Assembly (NCBI GenBank): GCA_031276035.1
Contig: JAISNV010000001.1
Coordinates: 204,062-268,061, forward strand
DNA from: Bacteroidales bacterium
GTDB lineage: Bacteria > Bacteroidota > Bacteroidia > Bacteroidales > BM520
Length of the DNA stretch: 64,000 bases
Direction: 5' to 3'
Under the pieces are notes generated by a model that was given only the letters and a program-made list of their open reading frames with translations, was not told the DNA's origin and made no database searches. Shown piece after piece: positions 16,677 to 25,877 of this stretch (its first letter is position 1; every line of letters starts with the position of its first letter). Position numbers and translations under genes: made by a program.

Positions 16677-18626
16677 TTATTGCATAAAAATAATTTTTTC
16701 AGTATGCTTCTTTCCGGTTTTATCAATAATAACTACTAAATACAATCCATTACGAAGATTAATAAGCGGAATAGAAATATCATTAGCCTTTAAATTACCA
16801 CTTTCAAAAACTTTAGTCCCAAAATTATTATATATATATATCTTATTAAACTCCGTTTCACTCTTTATGTTTACCGTACCGTTTATAACCGGATTAGGAT
16901 AAACACATAATTCATTTTTCGAATAATCATCAATTGAAGACACCTTGAATTTCTTACCGAGTACGGGACGTATCATTATAGAACCGGCGAATATACTTTC
17001 GATCCACTGTCCTGTAGTGTTTTGATATGTATTAAAAGAATTATCTCTGGATATATCGAAACCTAATGCCATAGCTTCGGAAGCTGTTTTTTCTATTCCG
17101 ACATAGAATACCAGGAACGGAAAGTCATTCTGACGAATAATTACCGGTTCATCAAGCATTATCGTAATAAAATTATTTGTAGAGGAATTATCATTTTTTA
17201 CAACTATTCCTTGTTCATAAACTAAAGAATACGGTTTTCTATCGGATTCATTCCATACACGCAAATTATAATATAATTCCGAAGCGGTGCCGGCAATATC
17301 ATTAAAAAATATTTTTACAGCTCTTAAAGTATCTGCGGTATTCAATTTAAACCGTACAGCCACCTGAACATTTCCCGGTGATCTCAAAGTATAGCTGTAT
17401 TCCGGTGAACCATTATCATATGCATAATAATTATGAAATTTTTGTTCAAAGGTAATAGTATCATTTTGTTTGAAATCCAAATCGGAGGTAATATAGTGTT
17501 TTATCAGGAATTCGGCAGAATCGGTAACACCAACCGGAAATGAGAATGGAAACACCGGAGGCGGAAGACTTGGGTTATCATAATATCCGGAGATATGAAA
17601 CGGATTAATAACTCCGCTACCGCCCAGATAATGTTTCAACACCGTACCTTTACTATTAATAACTTCATAATCATATCCTACATTATTTGCAGTTTGATCT
17701 AAATTAGATATAAGGACATTGTCAAAATCAATTATTTCATCAAAAGAATTTGCGGAATACTGATTATAAGGCATTGAATAATAACTACTCAGAAAAGAAT
17801 GTGCATCGCTAACAAAACAGATATCTTTATAAAAGGAATTAAACCTTCTATCTCTGTCCAGATAAACATAATCAATATTCCACTGACTACCGTTAACTTG
17901 CCAATTTGGGTAATAATTATTTTCTGTTAATGTTACATAATTTTTAAATCTGAATTGAAAACCCTTATGAAAATACCTTTCTTCATCGGTAATAGGAATA
18001 ATTACTTCAATAAATTGTCTTCCGTTATTTTCTTCAGGTTTAATGCTATCAAAAGGGAATCTAATCGTACTCCATACATGAAACCATTCCTCATAAACAG
18101 GGGAATAAAATTCAACAACCAATGAATCTCCTGTTAACCCATCGCTTGATGCATAAACATTATCCCAATAATTAGGTTGAAAAAAGAAACTCAGATAAAC
18201 CGAGTCATAATCATGTAACGGTCTGTTTTCATTACCGAAAATAGAATCCAGACGAATAGGTCGAGAAGTTAAATAATCGGCAACTCCCTTGATCCCCGAA
18301 TGCAGATTCGAATGTATCCTTCCGTTTTCATCAATTGCATCCAAGGTTGCAACGCCATAGCTAACAGGATAATAAGCATAATCATTATTAATATATGCAT
18401 AATTATCTTGCCAATATAATTGAGAAGGATAACTGTCTTTATATGCAAAATCATCAAAAAAGGGCAGAAGCAAGGTATCGTTAGATACGGATTTTGATCG
18501 AACGTTTTCCGACATTTTTTCCAATACCGGGTTTGAACTCATATTCATAATAACTTCTTGTCCTGCTAAAAGATTAGAAAGCAAAAATATTATTACAAAA
18601 AGAATTATTTTATTAATTGTATTCAT
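16677..18626 (-). CDS. Secreted protein of unknown function, T9SS type A sorting domain
   Basis: I chose the ATG at 18626 because the 15 residues from the ATG at 18671 overlap the upstream gene and precede a normal signal peptide (MNTINKIILFVIIFLLSNLLAG). The mature protein is about 630 residues, rich in Tyr, Asn and Asp, with a beta-rich region resembling lamin-tail/MAM-like sandwiches (about 45-280) that I cannot assign. It ends in a type A sorting domain (CVYPNPVINGTVNIKSE, then LRNGLYLVVI). It lies between a PASTA protein and rluD in an operon-like run. The function is unknown. Confidence 0.8.
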   Translation of the reverse strand: MNTINKIILFVIIFLLSNLLAGQEVIMNMSSNPVLEKMSENVRSKSVSNDTLLLPFFDDFAYKDSYPSQLYWQDNYAYINNDYAYYPVSYGVATLDAIDENGRIHSNLHSGIKGVADYLTSRPIRLDSIFGNENRPLHDYDSVYLSFFFQPNYWDNVYASSDGLTGDSLVVEFYSPVYEEWFHVWSTIRFPFDSIKPEENNGRQFIEVIIPITDEERYFHKGFQFRFKNYVTLTENNYYPNWQVNGSQWNIDYVYLDRDRRFNSFYKDICFVSDAHSFLSSYYSMPYNQYSANSFDEIIDFDNVLISNLDQTANNVGYDYEVINSKGTVLKHYLGGSGVINPFHISGYYDNPSLPPPVFPFSFPVGVTDSAEFLIKHYITSDLDFKQNDTITFEQKFHNYYAYDNGSPEYSYTLRSPGNVQVAVRFKLNTADTLRAVKIFFNDIAGTASELYYNLRVWNESDRKPYSLVYEQGIVVKNDNSSTNNFITIMLDEPVIIRQNDFPFLVFYVGIEKTASEAMALGFDISRDNSFNTYQNTTGQWIESIFAGSIMIRPVLGKKFKVSSIDDYSKNELCVYPNPVINGTVNIKSETEFNKIYIYNNFGTKVFESGNLKANDISIPLINLRNGLYLVVIIDKTGKKHTEKIIFMQ

Positions 18627-18642
18627 AAACAGTTCTGTATTT

Positions 18643-19497
18643 TTATAGATCGTCAAAATTTGTTTCGTCAAAATAATTATCGGGAATATTCTTTTCTCCC
18701 GCCAGAGCCTCTTCGATTGAAATTCTTAAGAAAGCAGTATCGGCAGTATAAAATAAATTTATAAATTCGCCATATCTTACAATACAAGTATCCGACCATG
18801 CGGGTTCGGTTTTGTAAACGTAAACCTCATCAACATCGTAAGAATCATGAAAATATTCTTCCCCTATATTCAACGACATGTTTTTAAGAATATATTTAGC
18901 CTCAAGAGCAAGCTTACCGATAATATAAGGCATTTGCATTTCATGTTTATCAAAACCACCGCCAACAATAATATCAATTGTCGAACCTTTTGTTACGGGA
19001 GCACCTTTTTCAATTCTAACTCCAAGGTAACGTTGTTCCAAAACCGCATTTTTATCAAAAGACGGGACAAATTCCATTGTGCCTAATTTTAATCCCGATG
19101 ATTCGATGATACTTATTGCCTGACGTACGGATAAATTTATTAAATCGGGCATCGGTACATCACCGGGAGATGCAGCAGATACCGTAAGATAAATTTTTCT
19201 GCCGGGTTTCACTTTCGAACCAGAGACAGGATTCTGACTTATAACTATTCCCGGTTCATACAATGCATTATATGTAGAATCGGAAATAACAAAATTAAAA
19301 ACATTTGAATAATCTCCTTTTACTAAATCATCATAATACACATTTTCTATTAAGGGCACTACAAGTTCCTGGTCATGGCGTGTATATTTCTTTAATGAGC
19401 CTTTTATAATAAGCAACGCTATAAATATTAATGCAAATGCAATAACAAATTGCAACCAGAAATATACATTAGATATTAGCTTTAAAAAGCGCTGCAT
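18643..19497 (-). CDS. PASTA-domain membrane protein
   Basis: The 284-residue protein has one N-terminal membrane helix (about 12-32) and then three extracytoplasmic PASTA domains (about 37-110, 111-180, 184-255), the fold that binds peptidoglycan fragments or beta-lactams in PBPs and Ser/Thr kinases. Repeated signatures are the VPDLINLSVRQAISIIES and MPYIIGKLALEAKYIL segments. There is no kinase or transpeptidase domain. It ends with an acidic tail (NYFDETNFDDL). It follows alaS by 61 bp. A cell-wall-associated role is inferred. Confidence 0.85.
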   Translation of the reverse strand: MQRFLKLISNVYFWLQFVIAFALIFIALLIIKGSLKKYTRHDQELVVPLIENVYYDDLVKGDYSNVFNFVISDSTYNALYEPGIVISQNPVSGSKVKPGRKIYLTVSAASPGDVPMPDLINLSVRQAISIIESSGLKLGTMEFVPSFDKNAVLEQRYLGVRIEKGAPVTKGSTIDIIVGGGFDKHEMQMPYIIGKLALEAKYILKNMSLNIGEEYFHDSYDVDEVYVYKTEPAWSDTCIVRYGEFINLFYTADTAFLRISIEEALAGEKNIPDNYFDETNFDDL

Positions 19498-19558
19498 TAT
19501 AAAAACTTTTTATTAATAATAACCATTCAAACAGTTTTTTTATTGTTGCAAAGATAGC

Positions 19559-22183
19559 TTATTTTTCTACTAACTCCATTGCTTTTGCAATTGCTTTATC
19601 AATTTTTTCGGGAGATTTTCCGCCGGCAGTTGCAAAATGCGCTTGTCCGCCGCCGCCGCCGTCAATTTCCTTCACAGCTTCACGGATAATATTACCGGCA
19701 TGAAATCCTTTCTTAACCAAATCATCAGTAAAGACAATGCATATTGCCGCCTTACCGTTTAAATTACTACCTAAGATAACAGCAAAATTTTCTTTATTTT
19801 GTTTTAGCTCAAAAGCAAGATCCTTTATTGCTGTAGAATCTATTTCAACTTTCTCCGCAATAACATTTATACCTTTTATATTTTTTATTTTCGATTGAAG
19901 GTTTTGTTTTATTACTGATAATTTTTCCTGTTTGAGGGTTTCAATCTCCTTTCTCAAATTACTGTTTTGCTCTAAAAGATTTTCAACTCCTTTATAAGCT
20001 TCTTTGGATTTCAAAAGATTTTTAATATTCTGAACCGTATGAGTTTGTTGATTAAGATATTCGAAAGCGGCTTTAGCGGTTATTGCCTCGATTCTTCTTA
20101 TTCCCGCAGCGATGGCACTTTCGGCAATTATTTTGAAAACGCCGATGCTTCCTGTTGCCTCAACGTGTGTACCGCCGCAAAGTTCGACCGAATCTCCGAA
20201 AGTAATAACTCTTACTTTATCACCGTATTTTTCACCGAAAAGAGCCATTGCTCCTTTTTTCTTTGCTTCGTTTATCGGAATTTCCCTCAATTCATCTCTT
20301 CTTATATTATCTCTTATATAAGCATTTACATATTCTTCAACAGCAACTATTTCATCATCAGTTAATTTCTGAAAATGAGAAAAATCGAAACGTAAATAAT
20401 CGGCGCCGACATAAGAACCTTTTTGTTCTACATGCTCTCCGAAAATTGTCCGCAGGGCTTTATGTAAAAGATGAGTTGCAGAATGATTAGCCATGACAGC
20501 TTTTCTATGTTCAATATCAACTATTGCTCTATAAGGTATATGTAAATATTGAGGCATTGTTTCCGCAATGTGAATACTTAAATCGTTTTCTTTTATAGTA
20601 TTAATAATTTTGATACTTTCTTTTTCATTGACAATAATTCCGCGATCTCCGACCTGACCGCCGCTTTCCGCGTAAAACGGAGTCATCGGAAATACTAAAT
20701 GATAGAAAGTACCATCTTTTGTAGTTACTGTTCTGTGTTTCAGAATATCAATATCTATATCCAATTCATCATAACCACAGAAAGTAAGAGTTCTATCATT
20801 ATCCATCCCGGCATTTTCATCTACATAAACCCAATCGGATAAAGTTTGTGATGCGGCTTTTCTCGAGCGCTCCTTTTGCTCTTCGAGTTTTTTATTGAAG
20901 CCGTTCATATCAACGGTACGGTTTGTTTCGGCAGCTATTAGGGCAGTAAGGTCAATAGGAAATCCGAAGGTATCGAAAAGTTCGAAGGCAAAATTACCGT
21001 CTATTATATTGCTATTAGGATTAGCATTAATATATGATTGGAATTTTTGAATTCCGGTTTCGAGAGTTCTAAGAAAGGCTATTTCTTCTTCGAAGATAAC
21101 TTTTTTACAGAAAGATTTTTGTTGAAGTAATTCTGGGTAAGCTTCTCCCATTTGATCGCATAGAATATCAAGTAATTCGAAAAGAAAAGGTTCTTTGAGA
21201 TTTAGGAAAGAATATGCATAACGCACAGCTCTCCTTAGAATTCTTCTGATAACATAACCTGCGCCGGTATTCGAAGGAAGTTGTCCGTCTGTAATTGCAA
21301 AAGCTACAGCTCTGATATGATCGGCAACAACGCGCATAGCTATATCAGTTTTCTCACCGCTTCCATACTTTATGCCGGAACTTTCAGCAATAAATTTTAT
21401 CAGCGGCTGAAAAACATCGGTATCATAATTAGATTTCACACCTTGCAATATCATGCAAAGTCGTTCAAATCCCATTCCGGTATCAATGTGTTTATGAGAT
21501 AAAGTTTCTAATCTGCCGTCGGCTTTACGGTTGAATTGAATAAAAACGAGATTCCAAATTTCAATTACAAGCGGATTATCCTTATTTATCAAACTTTCTC
21601 CGGGAATTTTTCTTCTATCTTCCTCATCTCTGATATCAACATGGATTTCCGAACACGGACCGCACGGGCCCTGATCACCCATTTCCCAAAAATTATCTTT
21701 CTTATTTCCGAAAATAATTCTTTCGGGAGCAACATATCTTAACCAGCTATCTTTAGCTTCATAATCCGCACTCAATCCGTCTTTTTCATCGCCTTCAAAG
21801 ACAGTAACATACAATCGGTCTTTATCAATATTAAAAACTTCCGTAAGTAATTCCCAGGCATAAGTAATCGCATCTTCTTTAAAATAGTCGCCAAACGACC
21901 AGTTACCAAGCATTTCGAACATCGTATGATGGTAAGTATCAATTCCCACTTGTTCCAAATCATTATGTTTACCCGACACTCTAAGACATTTTTGCGAATC
22001 CGCAACTCGCGGATTTACTATCGGTTTGTTTCCCAGAAAAATATCTTTAAATTGATTCATACCTGCATTGGTAAACATCAAATTAGGATCGGTTTTATTT
22101 ACCATTGGAGCCGAAGGAACAATAACATGTCCTTTAGATTTAAAAAATGACAAAAATGTATTTCTAATTTCTGATGAAGTCAT
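19559..22183 (-). CDS. alaS: Alanine--tRNA ligase
   Basis: The 874-residue protein is of full length. The N-terminal class II catalytic domain has motif FFKSKGHVIVPSAPMV and FTNAGMNQFKDIFLG. The editing domain carries the zinc-binding NHSATHLLHKAL and CGGTHVEATG motifs. The C-terminal DHHA1 domain ends in the glycine-rich GGGGGGQAHFATAGG. It charges tRNA-Ala and clears mischarged Ser/Gly. It is the first gene of a minus-strand run with the PASTA gene, a T9SS cargo and rluD, and is divergent from the M23 peptidase gene. Confidence 0.97.
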   Translation of the reverse strand: MTSSEIRNTFLSFFKSKGHVIVPSAPMVNKTDPNLMFTNAGMNQFKDIFLGNKPIVNPRVADSQKCLRVSGKHNDLEQVGIDTYHHTMFEMLGNWSFGDYFKEDAITYAWELLTEVFNIDKDRLYVTVFEGDEKDGLSADYEAKDSWLRYVAPERIIFGNKKDNFWEMGDQGPCGPCSEIHVDIRDEEDRRKIPGESLINKDNPLVIEIWNLVFIQFNRKADGRLETLSHKHIDTGMGFERLCMILQGVKSNYDTDVFQPLIKFIAESSGIKYGSGEKTDIAMRVVADHIRAVAFAITDGQLPSNTGAGYVIRRILRRAVRYAYSFLNLKEPFLFELLDILCDQMGEAYPELLQQKSFCKKVIFEEEIAFLRTLETGIQKFQSYINANPNSNIIDGNFAFELFDTFGFPIDLTALIAAETNRTVDMNGFNKKLEEQKERSRKAASQTLSDWVYVDENAGMDNDRTLTFCGYDELDIDIDILKHRTVTTKDGTFYHLVFPMTPFYAESGGQVGDRGIIVNEKESIKIINTIKENDLSIHIAETMPQYLHIPYRAIVDIEHRKAVMANHSATHLLHKALRTIFGEHVEQKGSYVGADYLRFDFSHFQKLTDDEIVAVEEYVNAYIRDNIRRDELREIPINEAKKKGAMALFGEKYGDKVRVITFGDSVELCGGTHVEATGSIGVFKIIAESAIAAGIRRIEAITAKAAFEYLNQQTHTVQNIKNLLKSKEAYKGVENLLEQNSNLRKEIETLKQEKLSVIKQNLQSKIKNIKGINVIAEKVEIDSTAIKDLAFELKQNKENFAVILGSNLNGKAAICIVFTDDLVKKGFHAGNIIREAVKEIDGGGGGQAHFATAGGKSPEKIDKAIAKAMELVEK

Positions 22184-22242
22184 TTATATTATGATTTAAC
22201 ATTTTACAATAAAAAAATTGTGCAAAATTAAAATAAATTATC

Positions 22243-22250
22243 TATTTTTG
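22243..22250 (+). promoter_or_regulatory. Candidate -7 element TATTTTTG for the M23 peptidase gene
   Basis: A TAnnTTTG match lies 27 bp before the chosen start codon. A partial -33 element (ATTG, 22217-22220) lies 22 bp upstream. Confidence 0.45.
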
Positions 22251-22277
22251 CAAGTTAAACAGCATAAAAGCAAACAA

Positions 22278-23252
22278 ATGGCAAAGCATAAATTCAGATT
22301 TAATCACCATAATTTAACATACGAAAAAATTGAAACGGGGATTCGCCAAACCATTAATAATATTTTAATATATGTATCTATTGCTCTTGCATTTGGCGGT
22401 ATCGGAGCTCTGTTAGCTTTGTATCTCGTTGATTCTCCTACTGAAAGAATTTTAAAAAAGGAAATTGCACAGTACGAACTGGAATTAAAGATTTTCAATG
22501 ACAAATTAGCTGAAATTGAAAATGTTCTGGCTGATATTGAATATCGTGACGACAATATTTACCGTATTATTTTTGAAGCCGAACCTATTTCTTCGGATAT
22601 TAGAAAAGCAGGTTACGGCGGTACAGACAGATATTTCAAGTATGATAATTACGAAAATGGGGAACTATTAAAAGATATTTCTAAGAAGATTGATATACTT
22701 TCCGGAAGATTATATACTCAAACAACGTCATTGGATGAAATTTACGGGCTCGCTATAAACAAGGAGCAGATGTTAAACAGTATTCCGGCTATTCGTCCTG
22801 TCCGCGAAACCGATGTTAGGCGTATCGCTTCTCATTACGGTTACAGAACCGATCCTTTTTACAAAGTAAGAAAGATGCATCACGGAATCGATTTTTCAAT
22901 GGCCGTGGGGGAAGATGTAATTGTTACAGGCGACGGTGTAGTTTCGGAACTGCAAAAAAACAAGCAGAACGGTTACGGATATTATGTTGAAATAGACCAC
23001 GGATTCGGCTATAAAACTATTTACGCACATCTTAGCGCTTTCAATGTAAAAAAAGGCGACAATGTAAAAAGAGGCCAGGTAATAGGTTATGTAGGAAATA
23101 CAGGAAAATCAACCAGTCCGCATTTGCACTATGAAATCCGAAAAAACGACAAATCTGTTAACCCGATAAATTATTTCTTCAATGATATTAATCCCGAAGA
23201 ATATGAAACTATGCTTCAACTTTCGGAAATACCATCTCAATCAATGGATTAA
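22278..23252 (+). CDS. M23 family metallopeptidase with membrane anchor and coiled coil
   Basis: The start at 22278 (MAKHKFRFN) is preferred over the in-frame ATG at 22218, which lies upstream of the likely promoter. The protein is about 324 residues: a short cytoplasmic stretch, one membrane helix (about 30-50), a coiled coil (about 60-95), and a C-terminal LytM/peptidase M23 domain (about 185-300). Zinc ligands are visible as HHGIDF (HxxxD) and HLHYEI (HxH), so the domain looks catalytically competent as a peptidoglycan endopeptidase. The gene runs on into a MerR-type regulator 12 bp downstream. Its substrate bond is inferred from the family. Confidence 0.9.
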   Translation: MAKHKFRFNHHNLTYEKIETGIRQTINNILIYVSIALAFGGIGALLALYLVDSPTERILKKEIAQYELELKIFNDKLAEIENVLADIEYRDDNIYRIIFEAEPISSDIRKAGYGGTDRYFKYDNYENGELLKDISKKIDILSGRLYTQTTSLDEIYGLAINKEQMLNSIPAIRPVRETDVRRIASHYGYRTDPFYKVRKMHHGIDFSMAVGEDVIVTGDGVVSELQKNKQNGYGYYVEIDHGFGYKTIYAHLSAFNVKKGDNVKRGQVIGYVGNTGKSTSPHLHYEIRKNDKSVNPINYFFNDINPEEYETMLQLSEIPSQSMD

Positions 23253-23264
23253 TAAATTCATGGC

Positions 23265-23639
23265 ATGGAAGAAAAGCTATATTATACAATAAGTGAAGTT
23301 GCCGAAAAATTCAAACTTTCACAATCTTTAATCCGCTTCTGGGAAACGGAGTTTCCAAAATATATCCAGCCGAAAAGAAATAAAAGGGGTGTAAGGTTTT
23401 ATACTTCAAAAGATATAGAAAATATTGAGAGAATTTACATTCTCGTTAAGAAGCAAAAATTCACTCTCGAAGGCGCGAGAAAAGCTTTGAAAACAAAAAC
23501 TCCTGTTGAAACTGAGGTACCGCAAAACATTAATGAAAACCCTGAAATTAATATTGGAATAAATACCGATAAGGACATTCTTATGCGAGAAAAATTAAGC
23601 AAAATTAAAGAACTTGCCGAAAAATTACTTTCTGAATAA
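23265..23639 (+). CDS. MerR-type HTH transcriptional regulator
   Basis: The 124-residue protein has an N-terminal winged-helix MerR-like domain (about 5-75; YTISEVAEKFKLSQSLIRFW, then ERIYILVKKQKFTLEGARKAL). A short low-complexity linker and a helical tail follow. No metal-binding cysteines or effector domain are present, so its signal is unknown. Its stop codon overlaps the flippase start (TAATG at 23638). Similar small MerR proteins next to M23 peptidases are familiar in Bacteroidetes. Confidence 0.85.
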   Translation: MEEKLYYTISEVAEKFKLSQSLIRFWETEFPKYIQPKRNKRGVRFYTSKDIENIERIYILVKKQKFTLEGARKALKTKTPVETEVPQNINENPEINIGINTDKDILMREKLSKIKELAEKLLSE

Positions 23640-25099
23640 TGAATCCATTTAAGAAACTCGCAAGCGAAACAGCTATTTACGGATTAAGCAGCATTATCGG
23701 AAGAACTTTGAATTTTCTTTTATTTCCGATGTATGTCTATATTTTTCCGCCCGAAGAATACGGAATTATCAATAATTTATACGCTTATGTAGCATTTTTA
23801 TTGATACTTCTCACTTACGGGATGGAAACGGCTTTTTTCAGATATTCAAAAAAACATTTAAACAGTAATGAAGTTTATAGTACAAGCGCATCTTCAATAT
23901 TCTCAACTTCATTAATTTTTCTTCTTGTTGTTACTCTATTTCTTAATCCAATTACAAATGCTTTAGGTTATCCGGGAAAAGAAAAATATATTCTTTATCT
24001 GGCAATTATTGTCGCAATAGATGCATTTACCGCAATTCCTTTCGCATATTTAAGAAGAGAAAACAAAGCATTCCGATTTGCAACTTTAAAACTCATTAAT
24101 ATCGGAATAAATATCGGACTAAATCTTTTGTTTTTTCTTGTCTTCAGACCGCTGAGTTTAAATAATCCCGATTCGTTTTTCAGATTTTTATACAATCCTT
24201 CTATAGGGATTTGTTATGTTTTTACATCTAATCTGATAGCAAACATAATAACTTTATGTCTGTTATATCCTGAAATTAAAAAGATTAAATTCAAAATCAA
24301 TTTTACGCTGTTAAAACAAATGTTGAAATATGCAATTCCAATATTGATAGTGGGTTTCGCGGGACAAATCAATCAGAACATCGACAAAATTTTACTAAAA
24401 TTCCTGGTGCCTGAAGGAGAAAATGCTATGCATCAAATCGGAGTTTACGGTGCAAATTACAAGATTGCTATTTTTATGAGTTTGTTTATTCAAGCTTTTA
24501 ACTACTCCTTCGAACCTTTCTTCTTTTCGCAAGACGATAGCAAAGATACCAGAAAGACTTATGCCGATATCATGAAATATTTTGTTATTCTCGGTTGGGT
24601 AATTTTTCTCGGCGTTACATTATACATAGATTTATTCAAATTTCTGGAAAGTCCGGCTTACTTTGAAGGATTAAAAATCGTACCTATTATATTAATAGCA
24701 AATTTACTTCTCGGAATTTACTACAATCAATCCATTTGGTATAAAGTTACCGACAAAACAAAATACGGTGCTTATCAGTCTATTATCGGCGCAATAGTTA
24801 CATTGGTAATTAATTTTGCTTTTATCCCAGTAATAGGATATATGGCATCGGCAATAGCAAGTTTAGCATGCTATCTGGTAATGGTTATTCTGTCATATAT
24901 CTGGGGCAGAAAATACTATCCGATTAATTATGACCTTAAAACAATTTCTATTTATACTTTTTTCGCATTGGCAATTTACTTTATTACTTTATATATACCT
25001 TATCCGTCAACTTTAATAAAAATAATTTGTAATACGATTTTCTTTGCGTCGTTTATTATTGTTGTGTATGTTAAGGAGATAAAACCTTTATTAAAGTGA
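23639..25099 (+). CDS. Polysaccharide flippase (Wzx/MATE-like superfamily)
   Basis: The 486-residue integral membrane protein has about 12-14 hydrophobic helices. The N-terminus (ETAIYGLSSIIGRTLNFLLFP) and the central QINQNIDKILLKF segment are typical of polysaccharide biosynthesis/export flippases of the MOP superfamily. It is translationally coupled to the MerR gene by a 1-bp overlap. There are no glycosyltransferases nearby, so the lipid-linked substrate cannot be inferred; O-antigen-like or T9SS A-LPS glycans are possible. Confidence 0.85.
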   Translation: MNPFKKLASETAIYGLSSIIGRTLNFLLFPMYVYIFPPEEYGIINNLYAYVAFLLILLTYGMETAFFRYSKKHLNSNEVYSTSASSIFSTSLIFLLVVTLFLNPITNALGYPGKEKYILYLAIIVAIDAFTAIPFAYLRRENKAFRFATLKLINIGINIGLNLLFFLVFRPLSLNNPDSFFRFLYNPSIGICYVFTSNLIANIITLCLLYPEIKKIKFKINFTLLKQMLKYAIPILIVGFAGQINQNIDKILLKFLVPEGENAMHQIGVYGANYKIAIFMSLFIQAFNYSFEPFFFSQDDSKDTRKTYADIMKYFVILGWVIFLGVTLYIDLFKFLESPAYFEGLKIVPIILIANLLLGIYYNQSIWYKVTDKTKYGAYQSIIGAIVTLVINFAFIPVIGYMASAIASLACYLVMVILSYIWGRKYYPINYDLKTISIYTFFALAIYFITLYIPYPSTLIKIICNTIFFASFIIVVYVKEIKPLLK

Positions 25100-25244
25100 A
25101 ACATTAAAATTTTAAATTGGAAGTTGAAAATTTAGAAGTGAAGGAATAAAAACATCGTCGAATTTTTCAATTGAAAGGTCAGGTAATGAGAAATTAAGAT
25201 TATAATATTATTTTCAAATCGTTAAATTATTAAACCATTTTTAT

Positions 25245-25676
25245 ATGAAGATAAATATCATTAACAAGTCTAAACATATTCTTCCTGAATACGAAACAGA
25301 ATTATCGGCAGGAATGGATTTACGTGCTAATTTAGAAAATCCGATTATTTTGAAACCGATGGGAAGAGCTTTGGTTCCGACAGGATTATTTATTTCATTG
25401 CCGAAAGGTTATGAGGCACAGGTACGTCCGAGAAGCGGATTGGCAATTAAGAAAGGTATTACTGTATTGAATTCGCCCGGAACTATTGATGCCGACTACC
25501 GCGGGGAAATTTGTGTAATAATAATAAACTTATCCGAGGAAACGTTTGTAATAAATGACGGCGACAGAATTGCCCAAATGATAATTAGTCAGCATGAAAG
25601 AGCAGAATGGAATGTTGTTGATGATTTAGATGAAACATTAAGAGGGAAAGGCGGCTTCGGCTCAACGGGAGTCTGA
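25245..25676 (+). CDS. dut: dUTP diphosphatase
   Basis: The 143-residue trimeric-type dUTPase shows all five conserved motifs: [36 protein letters not shown] and the C-terminal GKGGFGSTG arm. It hydrolyses dUTP to dUMP, keeping uracil out of DNA and feeding dTMP synthesis. It is preceded by a 145-bp AT-rich gap after the flippase gene. Confidence 0.96.
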   Translation: MKINIINKSKHILPEYETELSAGMDLRANLENPIILKPMGRALVPTGLFISLPKGYEAQVRPRSGLAIKKGITVLNSPGTIDADYRGEICVIIINLSEETFVINDGDRIAQMIISQHERAEWNVVDDLDETLRGKGGFGSTGV

Positions 25677-25877
25677 TTTGATGATTAACTTACACGCAAA
25701 TGCGATAATTATTAATTGAAAAATTTAAAAATGAAGGGATGTAATAAATTGACAGTTAGAATTTTTTGACTCAAAAAAAGATTTTCCGAACCAGTAAATT
25801 CTCAAATTCTTATATCTGTAAATTCTGTAACTTTATATTTTGGAGAAACAAAAAATCCCAAACCCAAATCAGTAAAC

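Noticed and set aside
22218-22277. Upstream ATG of the M23 gene
   Set aside because: It would place the start before the likely -7 element and add a leader with no family match; the ATG at 22278 is preferred.
23265-23639. Metal-responsive MerR regulator
   Set aside because: No cysteine or histidine metal site is visible in the short C-terminal part.
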